Below, one piece after another: positions 1-8,809 of a DNA stretch of 64,000 bases (the stretch's first letter is position 1; each line of letters starts with the position of its first letter). The DNA comes from CAYUYV01 sp964561475 (GTDB taxonomy: Bacteria; Pseudomonadota; Alphaproteobacteria; JAJFIK01), in the NCBI GenBank assembly GCA_964561475.1, contig CAZLPU010000023.1, positions 1 to 64,000 on the forward strand. The letters run 5' to 3'. The position numbers and the translations under genes were made by a program. The notes under the pieces are model-generated. The model did not search any database. It was not told the DNA's origin and saw nothing but the letters and a program-made list of their open reading frames with translations.

Positions 1-37
1 CTATCGGCCTACGAAAATGGGCCCATAGGTTCTGATC

Positions 38-83
38 AAATGCGATTGGTATAAGACGGAGTCATTTTGTAAAATGCGATTGG
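38..83. repeat. Short direct repeat at window edge
   Basis: The 12-base string AAATGCGATTGG occurs at 38-49 and again at 72-83. No gene is supported in bases 1-319, so this repeat and the hairpin at 283-306 are all that can be described there. The repeat could be part of a mobile-element end, in line with the integrase relic 2 kb away, but that is inference. Confidence 0.3.
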
Positions 84-282
84 CATGTTCTGTTGCATTC
101 ATTACGGACGATCGCTGGGATCGAGGCTATGGCGATGATCCGAAAGGGGCAGGTCCCTGTCTCAGGCCCGAGGATCGTCTTGGTCAAGGCAAATTGATCC
201 GCAAGCTGCTCAATGAGGCATCCTTCCTCGCTTGAGCGTGGCAAATGATCCGCCCTCTTTGACCGTTTCTGCCTCAATGCAA

Positions 283-306
283 CACAACAGAATTTTGTTT
301 GTTGTG
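283..306 (-). terminator. Hairpin after alkylsulfatase-like gene
   Basis: The arms CACAACA (283-289) and TGTTGTG (300-306) pair around a 10-base loop, 14 bases beyond the stop codon of the upstream minus-strand gene. There is no U-tract, so it may be a weak terminator or an mRNA 3'-end stabiliser. Confidence 0.4.
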
Positions 307-319
307 CTGCCATCCTCCG

Positions 320-2056
320 CTATCGGAACAGGTCGAGGAATGCGCAGGCCGATGGCAAGCCGGCCTCACACGTTTCAGGGCTCGCCGGGCCGGCGAGGAA
401 ACTGTTCAGCTCGTCGCGGGAGATTGTGATCACTTCATCGGCTGCCTGTTCATGGGTGGGTGTCACCTCGGCGACGCCTCGCCGGATATGGACGTACACC
501 GGCGCGTCGGTGCCCGTAACGTCCAGCCTATAGACCGCGTCTACATCAACCGTCTTTTCAGGATTTATGCGTGCCTCCAGGATTCTGGCGAGGGGAAGGA
601 GCGGCAGCCGGGACAGCACCAGGGCTGATCTGTCAGGAAAGACCGGTGTTTCAGGCGCGGCCATGCGGTCAATAGTGCCTTCCAGGTCGAGCGCTTCGGT
701 CAGATAGAAATTATGCGACTGCAGGCTGATGGAGACCTGCGCCATGCTGCGCAGCGCGGTCGCAAGCGCCTGACGCGCGCCCTCATGACTCGGCTCTGCA
801 TCGACGGCAAATCTGGCGAGCTTGGCGGCAAGGTTGTAGCGGTTCTCTGCCTGCGCATTACCGGCTGCCTTGAGCAAAGCGTCGATGCCCCCAAAGCCTT
901 CAACGATGGACTGGCCGAGGGCGCTCGCGGCGGGGGGGTTGAGCTCTGTCGTATCCTCATCGAACCAGCCGACGAGGCCGCGATAGATCCCGCGCACGGC
1001 ATAGGAGACTTCGGAATAGACCTCATAGAGGCCTTCAGTTCCAGCCAGATGCGGCGGAAGCTTAACCGTCCAGGCAAGCTCATCCGGCGTCATGCCCCGA
1101 TTGATGCCGCGGACGGTCTGATTGTACGTATAGGAATAGGCGTCACGCTGATTTGTGAGGGTCTGATAGACCGCGTCATGGCCGCTGATCGGTCTGCCAT
1201 GGACGGGCGCATAATGTTCGACGGGCAGCGCGCGCAGACGGTCGTAACTTGTAATGATGTCGTTCGGGTCGCGATACCGTTCCCCGCGAAGCGTATAGAT
1301 TGGATAGTACATGTTCGAGACCGTGTTGGTGAGAACGGTCTGAAGCGCGGGTATCCAGACTGAAAGACTGTCGAGGGTATCGGCAGGTGTCCAGAAAAAC
1401 TGGAAGGTCAGCCCGCCGATCTCGACCTCTTCGCCATCGCTGACCCGGTGGGACACCGGCAGAGGCGCGAAGGCCTGATTCTCTGGCTCATCGAAATGCG
1501 GCTCCGGCGTGGTGGCGCGGGCATCGTCGCCCTCTTCGGGCAGGTATGCGCCAAACTGCATATTCGCGCGACGCGAGCGGGCCGGTAGAAGCGCGAGTTC
1601 TCCTGCGTTGCCTTTCCCCAGATTTGGATGGGCTATGACCCGAACTTTTTCAGGGCTGCCTTCTGCGAACACGGCGGCGCCGCCGACATAATGAGAATGC
1701 GAATAGATGATCGCGATGATGGGCTTGTCTGTGACCGAGCGGATCTGCGACAGAAAATACTTTCCCTGGCCGACATTGTCACCTGTGTCGAAGACAACCA
1801 CACCCTCGTCTGTGACGACGAATGAAGAGTTCGCCAGCGCATATCCATGCGCGACCCAAACCCGCTCATTGAGTTGGGTAAGCTGCGGGTCGCTATGCAT
1901 GAACGGGTTCTGATTGAGCTCGTCATTGATCAGCGCGCCATTGTCGGCTCGCGAAATCTCCGCTGGTTTGCCCCCGTACACCGATGATTGTGCGTGAGAG
2001 TCCTGCATCAGCAGAAGGCTTGAGGCTGAGACTGTCGCCATGATCCAGTTCCTCAT
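320..2056 (-). CDS. Alkylsulfatase-like metallo-beta-lactamase protein
   Basis: This 578-residue protein has an N-terminal signal peptide (about residues 1-24, ending near SHAQS). It has the layout of the SdsA1/BDS1 alkylsulfatase family: a metallo-beta-lactamase domain, an alkylsulfatase dimerisation domain, then a C-terminal SCP2-like domain. Such enzymes cleave alkyl sulfate esters in the periplasm. The segment before the conserved YAPVHGRPISG motif matches the family. The first metal motif is odd: it reads SHSHYVGG, where the family normally has HxHxDH followed by GG, so the Asp-His pair is missing. Either this is a divergent subfamily or the metal site is altered. The ATG at 2056 has an AGGAAA ribosome binding site. 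The specific substrate is not known. Confidence 0.75.
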   Translation of the reverse strand: MRNWIMATVSASSLLLMQDSHAQSSVYGGKPAEISRADNGALINDELNQNPFMHSDPQLTQLNERVWVAHGYALANSSFVVTDEGVVVFDTGDNVGQGKYFLSQIRSVTDKPIIAIIYSHSHYVGGAAVFAEGSPEKVRVIAHPNLGKGNAGELALLPARSRRANMQFGAYLPEEGDDARATTPEPHFDEPENQAFAPLPVSHRVSDGEEVEIGGLTFQFFWTPADTLDSLSVWIPALQTVLTNTVSNMYYPIYTLRGERYRDPNDIITSYDRLRALPVEHYAPVHGRPISGHDAVYQTLTNQRDAYSYTYNQTVRGINRGMTPDELAWTVKLPPHLAGTEGLYEVYSEVSYAVRGIYRGLVGWFDEDTTELNPPAASALGQSIVEGFGGIDALLKAAGNAQAENRYNLAAKLARFAVDAEPSHEGARQALATALRSMAQVSISLQSHNFYLTEALDLEGTIDRMAAPETPVFPDRSALVLSRLPLLPLARILEARINPEKTVDVDAVYRLDVTGTDAPVYVHIRRGVAEVTPTHEQAADEVITISRDELNSFLAGPASPETCEAGLPSACAFLDLFR

Positions 2057-2202
2057 AGTGTTTCCTTATCGATCCATATTGCGAGGCGGGAGTTGAACTG
2101 GCAAGCATTCTGAATTTGTTGCGCATTGTTACTCCTCCCTTGAAACTTTTCTTGTGTTGCGCTTGGAATGGCTGCTTTTCGCAGCCGCTTATTCCCCTCC
2201 AC

Positions 2203-2415
2203 TCATGATAGGCCGGAGATCGGGTCCGCCATCGGATGGCTGGTGACCGCAAAGTGGAGCAACTGGCGCCGATCAAATCGGAGACTGGCCAGGGCATAGA
2301 GTGCTTGGAAGCAAATGGTTCGTGTCAGGATTAAGTCCATACTGGTGATGCCGTCGAGATGATTGCGGATGAGGCTCTTCCAGGTCGGTCCCTGGCTGTG
2401 AGGTCGCGGGGTCAT
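2203..2415 (-). pseudogene. Relic of integrase-core transposase
   Basis: About 70 codons on the minus strand resemble the start of the integrase catalytic core of rhizobial-type DDE transposases. They read WKSLIRNHLDGITSMD, then RRQLLHFAVTSHPMA. In intact relatives these correspond to W(K/A)(T/S)F(I/L)RNH..(I)..xDFF and RR(Q/L)(I/L)..xVTAHPTA. The first catalytic Asp (in SMD) is present. The rest of the domain, including the second Asp and the Glu, is gone, and the frame ends abruptly. This is a dead fragment, and the only clear mobile-element trace in the left flank. The remaining bases of 2057-2620 hold the promoter region of the sulfatase-like gene. Confidence 0.6.
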
Positions 2416-2620
2416 GGTTTTTGAAACCGTTAAGGTTTCGGATGGGACAGGGACCGGCTCCTCCAGGGTGAACCGCTGTGGGCATTGCGCTTTCGGTGCG
2501 GATTACTACACCAATCCAACACAATCATTCAAAGGCGTGGTAGTGTGGTGGTGAGCAGGTGCGCGTTACCCCAGGGGAGGGGCGACGCCAAGAAGCCATT
2601 CATCAGCAAGGGTATCAACT

Positions 2621-3628
2621 ATGACTTCTGCAACACAAATCCGATTGAAGAAGAGGCCTCAGGGCATCCCCCAGGATGACGTGTGGGAAATGACGAACGA
2701 CATCCCCCGGGAGATTGCCGACGGTGAAATTGCTGTGGATGTTCAGTATGTCTCCATGGATCCGGCCATGCGCGGCTGGTTGATCGATGCACCCTCCTAC
2801 GTCCCACCGGTTGGTCTCGGCGACGTGATGCGCGCCGGCGGCGTCGGGACGGTTACGGCAACGAAATCAGGCAAATTTGCCGTGGGGGATTACGTCTTGG
2901 GGTCGACCGGCGTTCAGACTCATTATGTGGGCCCTGCGGACGGTTTCACCAAGATCATGCCTGAATTGGCCCCGCCTCAGAAGTTCCTGGGCGGGCTCGG
3001 CATGCCCGGTATGACGGCCTATTTCGGCCTTCTGGATGTGGGCCAGGCCCAGGCGGGTGAAACTGTCCTGGTGTCCGGAGCCGCCGGTGCCGTTGGCAGC
3101 GTGGTTGGACAAATCGCCAAGATCAAAGGGTGCCGTGTGGTCGGCATCGCCGGGGGCAGGGAAAAATGCGACGCAGCGGTGGCGCATTACGGCTATGACG
3201 CCTGCATTGACTACAAGAATGAAGATGTTCCGGCGGGCCTGAAAGCAACGTGTCCGGATGGTGTGGATGTCTATTTCGACAATGTTGGCGGCACCATTCT
3301 GGAACAAGCCCTGGCCAAAATGGCCATGCGCGGCCGGATCGTCGTGTGCGGCGCCATCAGTCAGTACAATAATGCCGACGGTGTGCCCATGGCCGGTCCG
3401 CGCAACTACATGCAGCTTCTGGTCAAGCGCGCCCGCATGGAAGGGTTTGTCGTCTTTGATTACGCCAGCAGGTTCCCCGAAGCGATCATGGAGATGATGG
3501 GCTGGATCCAGGAAGGCAAAATGCGCCTGGACGACCATATAGTCGAAGGGATCGAGAGTTTCCCGGAAGCCCTTCGCATGCTGTTCGATGGCCGCAACCA
3601 GGGCAAACTCATCGTGAAAATCAGATAG
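2621..3628 (+). CDS. NAD(P)H-dependent MDR oxidoreductase (CurA/prostaglandin reductase type)
   Basis: This is a 335-residue, zinc-free medium-chain dehydrogenase/reductase. The N-terminal GroES-like part carries YVSMDPAMRGWL, a hallmark of the YncB/CurA/leukotriene B4 dehydrogenase group. The Rossmann part has GMTAYFGLLDV followed by the dinucleotide loop SGAAGAVGSVVGQ. The late segment YDASRF is replaced by FDYASRFPEA, as is common in the group. It probably reduces the C=C bond of an alpha,beta-unsaturated ketone or aldehyde in the cytosol; the physiological substrate cannot be read. It stands alone, with a modest AAGGG ribosome binding site and a 10-bp hairpin downstream. Confidence 0.85.
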   Translation: MTSATQIRLKKRPQGIPQDDVWEMTNDIPREIADGEIAVDVQYVSMDPAMRGWLIDAPSYVPPVGLGDVMRAGGVGTVTATKSGKFAVGDYVLGSTGVQTHYVGPADGFTKIMPELAPPQKFLGGLGMPGMTAYFGLLDVGQAQAGETVLVSGAAGAVGSVVGQIAKIKGCRVVGIAGGREKCDAAVAHYGYDACIDYKNEDVPAGLKATCPDGVDVYFDNVGGTILEQALAKMAMRGRIVVCGAISQYNNADGVPMAGPRNYMQLLVKRARMEGFVVFDYASRFPEAIMEMMGWIQEGKMRLDDHIVEGIESFPEALRMLFDGRNQGKLIVKIR

Positions 3629-3756
3629 CAGCAGCGGCGCCGTCCGACGTCTGGATATCGTCTTGATACATACCTTGTCTAGCCGGTTGCCAGATCCGTG
3701 CCCTCCAGGCGTTCGGCGCTTTACTTCCCGGGCCAAACCCGTGAGCATAACACCAG

Positions 3757-3781
3757 GAGACCGTGAGGAATTCACGGTCTC
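3757..3781 (+). terminator. Perfect 10-bp hairpin after MDR gene
   Basis: GAGACCGTGA (3757-3766) pairs with TCACGGTCTC (3772-3781) around a 5-base loop. There is no U-run, so it is a terminator candidate or mRNA end structure. No gene is seen in 3629-4010. Confidence 0.45.
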
Positions 3782-4010
3782 TGTAATCGGCAAAACTGGG
3801 AGATCCTCTTGAGCGCATCAACAACCGGGCCCATGCTGCACGCCAGAAACATTCGGCCCCGGCGCGCGGTGGGTGCGGATTGCGCTTGCATATAAGACGG
3901 TTGAAGTCAACGCCGTGCAGCAACGGACCCGACTGACCCTGCCGATCGATGAAGGACACACGCTTGCAGACTGAGGGGTACCGAGGCCCCTGCTGCATTA
4001 CGGAGGAAAA

Positions 4011-5726
4011 ATGCCGATGAAACAGCGAACCAACCATATGTGGCAACGCATTCTGATCGGCTTGCTGGTCTTTGTGCTCGCAGCCAGCGCTCTTGCCTGG
4101 TTCAATCGCCAAGCGATCGTCTTTTATCTGATCGCGAGCGCCGCGAAGTCGCCTGTCGCGGACAACCGTCCGGTGGAATGGTCACCGGGCCCGGACGAAC
4201 CGGCGGTGGACCGGTCCGAGGGACCGCCGAACATCGTCTTCATTCTGGCCGATGATCTTGGCATGAATGATCTTTCCACATTCGGTGGCGGCGTCGCTGG
4301 CGGCAGAGTCCCCACACCGAATATCGACCGGCTTGCTGCCGAAGGGGCGATTTTCTCCAACGCCTATGCCGGCACCGGCACCTGCGCACCCTCCCGGGCC
4401 ATGCTGATGACCGGGCGGTATCCAACCCGGACCGGCTTCGAATTCACACCGACGCCGCCTGGCATGGGCCGTGTCGTCGGGATGTTCGCAGAGAATATGC
4501 GGGAAGGGTCCGGCCTGCCGCGTCCGACCGCCAATCAGGATAATACGTCGGATCCGGTCGAATTCGCGGACATGGGCCTGCCGTCGGAAGAGGTCACCAT
4601 CGCCGAACTGCTCAAGCCTCAGGGCTACCATAATGTGCATATCGGCAAGTGGCATCTTGGGCGTGCCGAACGGTTCCGCGCCGTCTCCCAGGGGTTCGAT
4701 GAAAGCCTGTTGATGGCCAGTGCCCTTTATCTGCCCGAAGACCATCCGGATGTGGTCAACGCAAAGCTGGACTTCGATCCGATCGACCGTTTCCTCTGGG
4801 GCATTCTGCAGTATGCAGCAGATTTCGATCGGGTGGGCGAAGATACGACCGAAGACCGGTTCGAACCGGGCGGCTATCTCACCGACTACTGGACCGATGA
4901 GGCCTTGAAGGTGATCGAGGCAAACCGGAACCGGCCCTTCTTTCTCTACCTTGCCCATTGGGGACCCCACACGCCCCTTCAGGCCACACGGGAAGACTAT
5001 GAGGCCGTGGGCGATATCAAGCCCCACCGCCTGAGGGTCTATGCTGCCATGATCCGGGCTCTGGACCGGTCCGTGGGCAGAGTGATGGACAAGCTTGAAG
5101 AAGAGGGACTGGCGGACAATACGATCATTGTCTTTTCCTCTGACAATGGCGGGGCCGGATACATCGGACTGCCCGAGGTGAACGCTCCCTACCGTGGCTG
5201 GAAGATCACCCTGTTCGAAGGTGGCATCCGTGTGCCCATGTTCATCAAATGGCCAGGCCGGATTGAGCCAGGAACGGTTATCGAAGATCCGGTGGCCCAT
5301 ATTGATGTGATGCCGACCCTTGCCTCAGCGGGCGGTGCGTCCCTGCCGACGGATCGCGTGGTCGACGGCCGGGATATGCTGCCGGTAGCGACTGGTCAGC
5401 AGGAAGCCATCGTTCGTGAGGATGACGCGATCTTCTGGTCGAGTGGCTTCTACAAAGTCGTGCGGGCCGGGGACTGGAAACTGCAGCTCAATGAGCGCCA
5501 GGACCGGCGCTGGTTGTTCAATCTGGCCGAAGACCCGACCGAACAGGTCAATCTCGTGGACACGCGGCCGGAAAAGCTTGCGGAACTGGAAGCACTGATC
5601 GAGGAACACTGGGCCGATGCCCGTCCGCCGCTCTATCCGCACCAGACCGAAAGCCCGATCTGCATCGACAAGACGCTTGCCGAACGGCCCTGCGACGAAA
5701 ACGGCTACATCATCTGGCCGAACTAA
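4011..5726 (+). CDS. Sulfatase, formylglycine (type I) family
   Basis: This 571-residue arylsulfatase-like enzyme hydrolyses a sulfate ester, acting outside the cytoplasm. It has an N-terminal hydrophobic segment (about residues 12-30; signal anchor or uncleaved signal). The metal-binding start NIVFILADDLG lies at about residue 74. The formylglycine motif C-A-P-S-R is at residues 125-129, in the context GTCAPSRAMLMTGRYPTRTG. IGKWHLG and the FSSDNGGAG motif follow. Cys125 would be converted to formylglycine by a sulfatase-modifying enzyme that is not in this window. A GGAGG site precedes ATG 4011; a second ATG at 4017 is also possible. With the alkylsulfatase-like gene it suggests use of sulfated organics. 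Confidence 0.9.
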   Translation: MPMKQRTNHMWQRILIGLLVFVLAASALAWFNRQAIVFYLIASAAKSPVADNRPVEWSPGPDEPAVDRSEGPPNIVFILADDLGMNDLSTFGGGVAGGRVPTPNIDRLAAEGAIFSNAYAGTGTCAPSRAMLMTGRYPTRTGFEFTPTPPGMGRVVGMFAENMREGSGLPRPTANQDNTSDPVEFADMGLPSEEVTIAELLKPQGYHNVHIGKWHLGRAERFRAVSQGFDESLLMASALYLPEDHPDVVNAKLDFDPIDRFLWGILQYAADFDRVGEDTTEDRFEPGGYLTDYWTDEALKVIEANRNRPFFLYLAHWGPHTPLQATREDYEAVGDIKPHRLRVYAAMIRALDRSVGRVMDKLEEEGLADNTIIVFSSDNGGAGYIGLPEVNAPYRGWKITLFEGGIRVPMFIKWPGRIEPGTVIEDPVAHIDVMPTLASAGGASLPTDRVVDGRDMLPVATGQQEAIVREDDAIFWSSGFYKVVRAGDWKLQLNERQDRRWLFNLAEDPTEQVNLVDTRPEKLAELEALIEEHWADARPPLYPHQTESPICIDKTLAERPCDENGYIIWPN

Positions 5727-6376
5727 AGCCGTTTCTGTTCTGACGAAACCGGTTCCAACTGCGCCTAGCCTGCGCCGCCCCAGTGGGGGTGGCGCAGGAG
5801 TGCCGCACTGCCATTTCCATGCTCACAAGATCCGACACGGCCTGTTATCACGCTCGCACCACGCCCCTTCTGAAAGTTATCCTTGTACGTATCGATGACC
5901 GTGGTTCCCGAGGGATCGGAACGGATCCCGGATGTCTTGAGCGGGCGAGACGATCCGCACCTGGACCTTTTCAGAGACGCCTCCCCACATGTCCCGTCCG
6001 GAAGACCGGCGACGGTCTTGCTGGCTTAAGGCCATTCCACACCCCTTCCATAGAGCCACAATCCCGATGTACGGAACGCCAATTGTGCGAGGCTTGTCCG
6101 GGGCTTGTCCGGGGCGAGCGGATTGAGAGACCTGCACCTGCCGCCGTTCACCATGGTAAGATTAGGGAATGGGTGATTCCGCAAATTTCTGGACGGGCGC
6201 GGGTGGCATTGCCTGGGGCGCACCTGCTCTTACACGCCGTGCCCCTCCCCTTCCTGACGCCCGTTCCTGAAGGCGCGGACCCGGTTTACCGACCGACGGA
6301 CGCGGGAGTGCCGTGCGTGCCGGGACTGGATTTCGATCAAGACCGTCAAGACAAGACAGTAGAGACAAGATAGACC
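5727..6376. other. Long gap between sulfatase gene and tex
   Basis: No gene is supported in these 650 bases; the open frames here have no conserved motif and no ribosome binding site. It holds a hairpin at 5769-5798 and a tandem duplication of GCTTGTCCGGG near 6092-6114. The tex promoter must lie at its right end. Confidence 0.5.
5769..5798 (+). terminator. Hairpin after sulfatase gene
   Basis: CCTGCGCC (5769-5776) pairs with GGCGCAGG (5791-5798), and an inner CCCC/GGGG extends the stem. It lies 43 bases past the sulfatase stop. It has no U-tract. Confidence 0.5.
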
Positions 6377-8746
6377 ATGAATGCAGCCGCAAATATCACG
6401 CAAACCATCGCCGAGGAGATCTCCTGCCGACCGGAGCAAGTCAAGGCAACCATCGAACTGTTGGATCAGGGATCGACGGTGCCCTTCATTGCCCGGTACC
6501 GCAAGGAAGTCACCGGGGGACTGGATGACACACAGCTCCGGCGGCTTGATGAACGCCTCATCTATCTGCGGGAGTTGGACACGCGGCGGGCGGCGATCAT
6601 CAAATCCATTGACGGTCAGGGCAAGCTGACCCCGGATCTTGAACAAAAACTCACCGCGGCGGTGTCAAAGGCGGAACTCGAAGACCTCTATCTGCCCTAC
6701 AAACCCAAACGCCGGACGAAAGCGCAGATCGCTCTGGAGGCTGGTCTTGGTCCCCTTGCGGACCTTTTGCTCACGGAGCGCACGAAGGATCCGGATTCCC
6801 ACGCAGCGGGATTCCTCAGTGAAGCGGTGCCGGACATCAAGGCCGCTCTCGATGGCGCCCGGGACATCCTGGTGGAACGCTTCGCCGAAGACGCCGCCCT
6901 TTTGGGCAGGTTACGCGCTTATCTCACGAAAAATGCCATGGTCCGGGCCAAGGTGATCGAGGGCAAGGAAGAGGCCGGTGCCAAGTACACGGACTATTTC
7001 GACTATGGGGAGCAATGGGCGACCGTTCCCAGTCACCGGGCGCTGGCCTTGTTCAGAGCCCGAAACGAAGAGGTGCTCCAGGTTGAGATCGTGGCGGATC
7101 CGGACCATCCGGGCCCGATCACCCCGGTCATGGCCATTATCGCCGACACCTACGGGATCAGGACGAACAGTCCGGACGCGGGAGAACAGTGGCTGACCAA
7201 GACCGTACGCTGGGCATGGCAGGTCAAGCTTTCCCTGCATCTGTCAACGGATCTTCTTGTGCAGTTGCGGGAGCGCGCAGAAGAAGAAGCCATCCGTGTT
7301 TTCTCCCGCAATCTCAAGGATCTGCTTCTGGCGGCTCCGGCTGGACCCCACGCAATTCTGGGCCTGGATCCGGGCGTGCGCACGGGCGTCAAGGTTGCGG
7401 CAATCGATGCCACGGGAAAGCTTCTGGAGACGGGGACGGTGTACCCGTTCCAGCCAAGAAACGATGAAGTGGGCACGAAGCGTGAACTCAGCCGTCTGAT
7501 CAAGCAGTATGGCATCACGCTCATCGTGATCGGCAACGGAACCGCAAGCCGGGAGACGGATCGACTGGCAGGGGCCATAATCGCGGAGTTGCCGACGGAT
7601 CTTCCGCGCCCGGCCAAGATGGTGGTGAGTGAAGCGGGCGCATCGGTCTACTCCGCGTCGGAGATCGCCGCCGCCGAGATGCCGGACGTGGATGTCTCCC
7701 TGCGGGGGGCGGTCTCGATCGCCCGGCGTCTTCAGGATCCGTTGGCGGAACTTGTGAAAATCGAACCCAAAAGCATCGGCGTTGGTCAGTATCAGCACGA
7801 TGTGAACCAGGGTCGCCTTGCCCGCAGCCTGGACGGCGTGGTGGAAGATGCCGTGAATGCAGTTGGTGTCGAACTGAATACCGCCTCCTCCCATCTTCTG
7901 GCACGGGTTTCGGGCCTGGGGCAGAGCCTTGCCGAAGCGATTGTTGAAATGCGCAACGCGCGCGGGCCATTCCGATCCCGCAAGGAGCTTTTGAAGGTGC
8001 CCCGTCTGGGTGCCAGGACCTTTGAACTGTGCGCAGGGTTTCTGCGCATTCGTGATGGGGATGACCCTCTCGACGGCTCGGCGGTTCACCCGGAGGCCTA
8101 CCCGCTTGCCGCGCGGATCGTGGCGGCGAGCGGACACAGCGTTCGTGAACTGAGCAAGGACGCCAGCCCCTTGAGAGCGCTTTCACCTACGGATTTCGTA
8201 GATGACCGGTTTGGTCTGCCCACTGTGATGGACATCATCGGCGAACTGGAAAAACCGGGCCGGGATCCACGGCCGGCCTTCCGTACCGCGAGCTTTGTCG
8301 AAGGTGTTGAGACCATCACCGACCTCAAGCCGGGGATGCAACTCGAGGGAACGGTCTCCAATGTCGCGGCCTTTGGGGCTTTTGTTGACATTGGTGTCCA
8401 TGAGGACGGTCTGGTCCATATTTCTCAGCTTGCCGACCGTTTCGTCAGCGACCCGTCGGACGTGGTGAAGGCAGGCGATGTGGTCAAGGTGCGGGTTCTG
8501 GACGTGGATGTGAAGCGCAAACGCATCTCGCTGACCATGCGCCGTCAGGATAGCCAGGAAGCGCAGCCCCGTCAGGATAAAGGCCCACGAATGGACAAAG
8601 CCGTATCCGGAAGAAAGGAAAGCCGCCCGTCCAGTCAAAACCGCCAGAACGGAGGCAAGGCCGGACAGCATCAAACCGGTGGCGGCAGTGCCTTTGGGTC
8701 GGCGTTTGCGTCCGCTCTTGCGAAGAAGCAGCAGGAGAGCCGGTAG
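6377..8746 (+). CDS. tex: Tex, RNA-binding transcription accessory protein
   Basis: This 789-residue protein has the family's usual length and domain order. The N-terminal Tex helical domain has VPFIARYRKE and DTRRAAIIKSI. A YqgF/RNase H-like domain starts near residue 330 (GLDPGVRTGVKVA). Helix-hairpin-helix repeats (about 495-560, GLGQSLAEAIVEMRNARGPF) are followed by a C-terminal S1 RNA-binding domain (about 652-720, GTVSNVAAFGAFVDIGVHEDG). A basic, glutamine-rich tail follows. Tex binds nucleic acid and is a general, non-photosynthetic housekeeping protein. It marks the left border of the photosynthesis cluster and converges on bchJ. Confidence 0.95.
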   Translation: MNAAANITQTIAEEISCRPEQVKATIELLDQGSTVPFIARYRKEVTGGLDDTQLRRLDERLIYLRELDTRRAAIIKSIDGQGKLTPDLEQKLTAAVSKAELEDLYLPYKPKRRTKAQIALEAGLGPLADLLLTERTKDPDSHAAGFLSEAVPDIKAALDGARDILVERFAEDAALLGRLRAYLTKNAMVRAKVIEGKEEAGAKYTDYFDYGEQWATVPSHRALALFRARNEEVLQVEIVADPDHPGPITPVMAIIADTYGIRTNSPDAGEQWLTKTVRWAWQVKLSLHLSTDLLVQLRERAEEEAIRVFSRNLKDLLLAAPAGPHAILGLDPGVRTGVKVAAIDATGKLLETGTVYPFQPRNDEVGTKRELSRLIKQYGITLIVIGNGTASRETDRLAGAIIAELPTDLPRPAKMVVSEAGASVYSASEIAAAEMPDVDVSLRGAVSIARRLQDPLAELVKIEPKSIGVGQYQHDVNQGRLARSLDGVVEDAVNAVGVELNTASSHLLARVSGLGQSLAEAIVEMRNARGPFRSRKELLKVPRLGARTFELCAGFLRIRDGDDPLDGSAVHPEAYPLAARIVAASGHSVRELSKDASPLRALSPTDFVDDRFGLPTVMDIIGELEKPGRDPRPAFRTASFVEGVETITDLKPGMQLEGTVSNVAAFGAFVDIGVHEDGLVHISQLADRFVSDPSDVVKAGDVVKVRVLDVDVKRKRISLTMRRQDSQEAQPRQDKGPRMDKAVSGRKESRPSSQNRQNGGKAGQHQTGGGSAFGSAFASALAKKQQESR

Positions 8747-8775
8747 ACTCCCATCTGATCCTGGGCCCAGTGTTA

Positions 8776-8809
8776 CAAAACAACTGGTGTTTCAAAACAA
8801 CTGGCGTCT
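8776..8809. repeat. Two tandem 17-base units between tex and bchJ
   Basis: CAAAACAACTGGTGTTT (8776-8792) is followed directly by CAAAACAACTGGCGTCT (8793-8809), ending at the bchJ stop codon. This is a local duplication in the short convergent gap; no function is apparent. Confidence 0.6.

Noticed and set aside
62..313. 83-codon minus-strand frame at the window edge
   Set aside because: It starts only beyond the alkylsulfatase stop, has no ribosome site and matches no family I can name.
5783..6373. 196-codon frame before tex
   Set aside because: It has no ribosome site, an Arg/Pro/Gly-rich composition, and contains a hairpin and a tandem duplication; no homology is recognisable.
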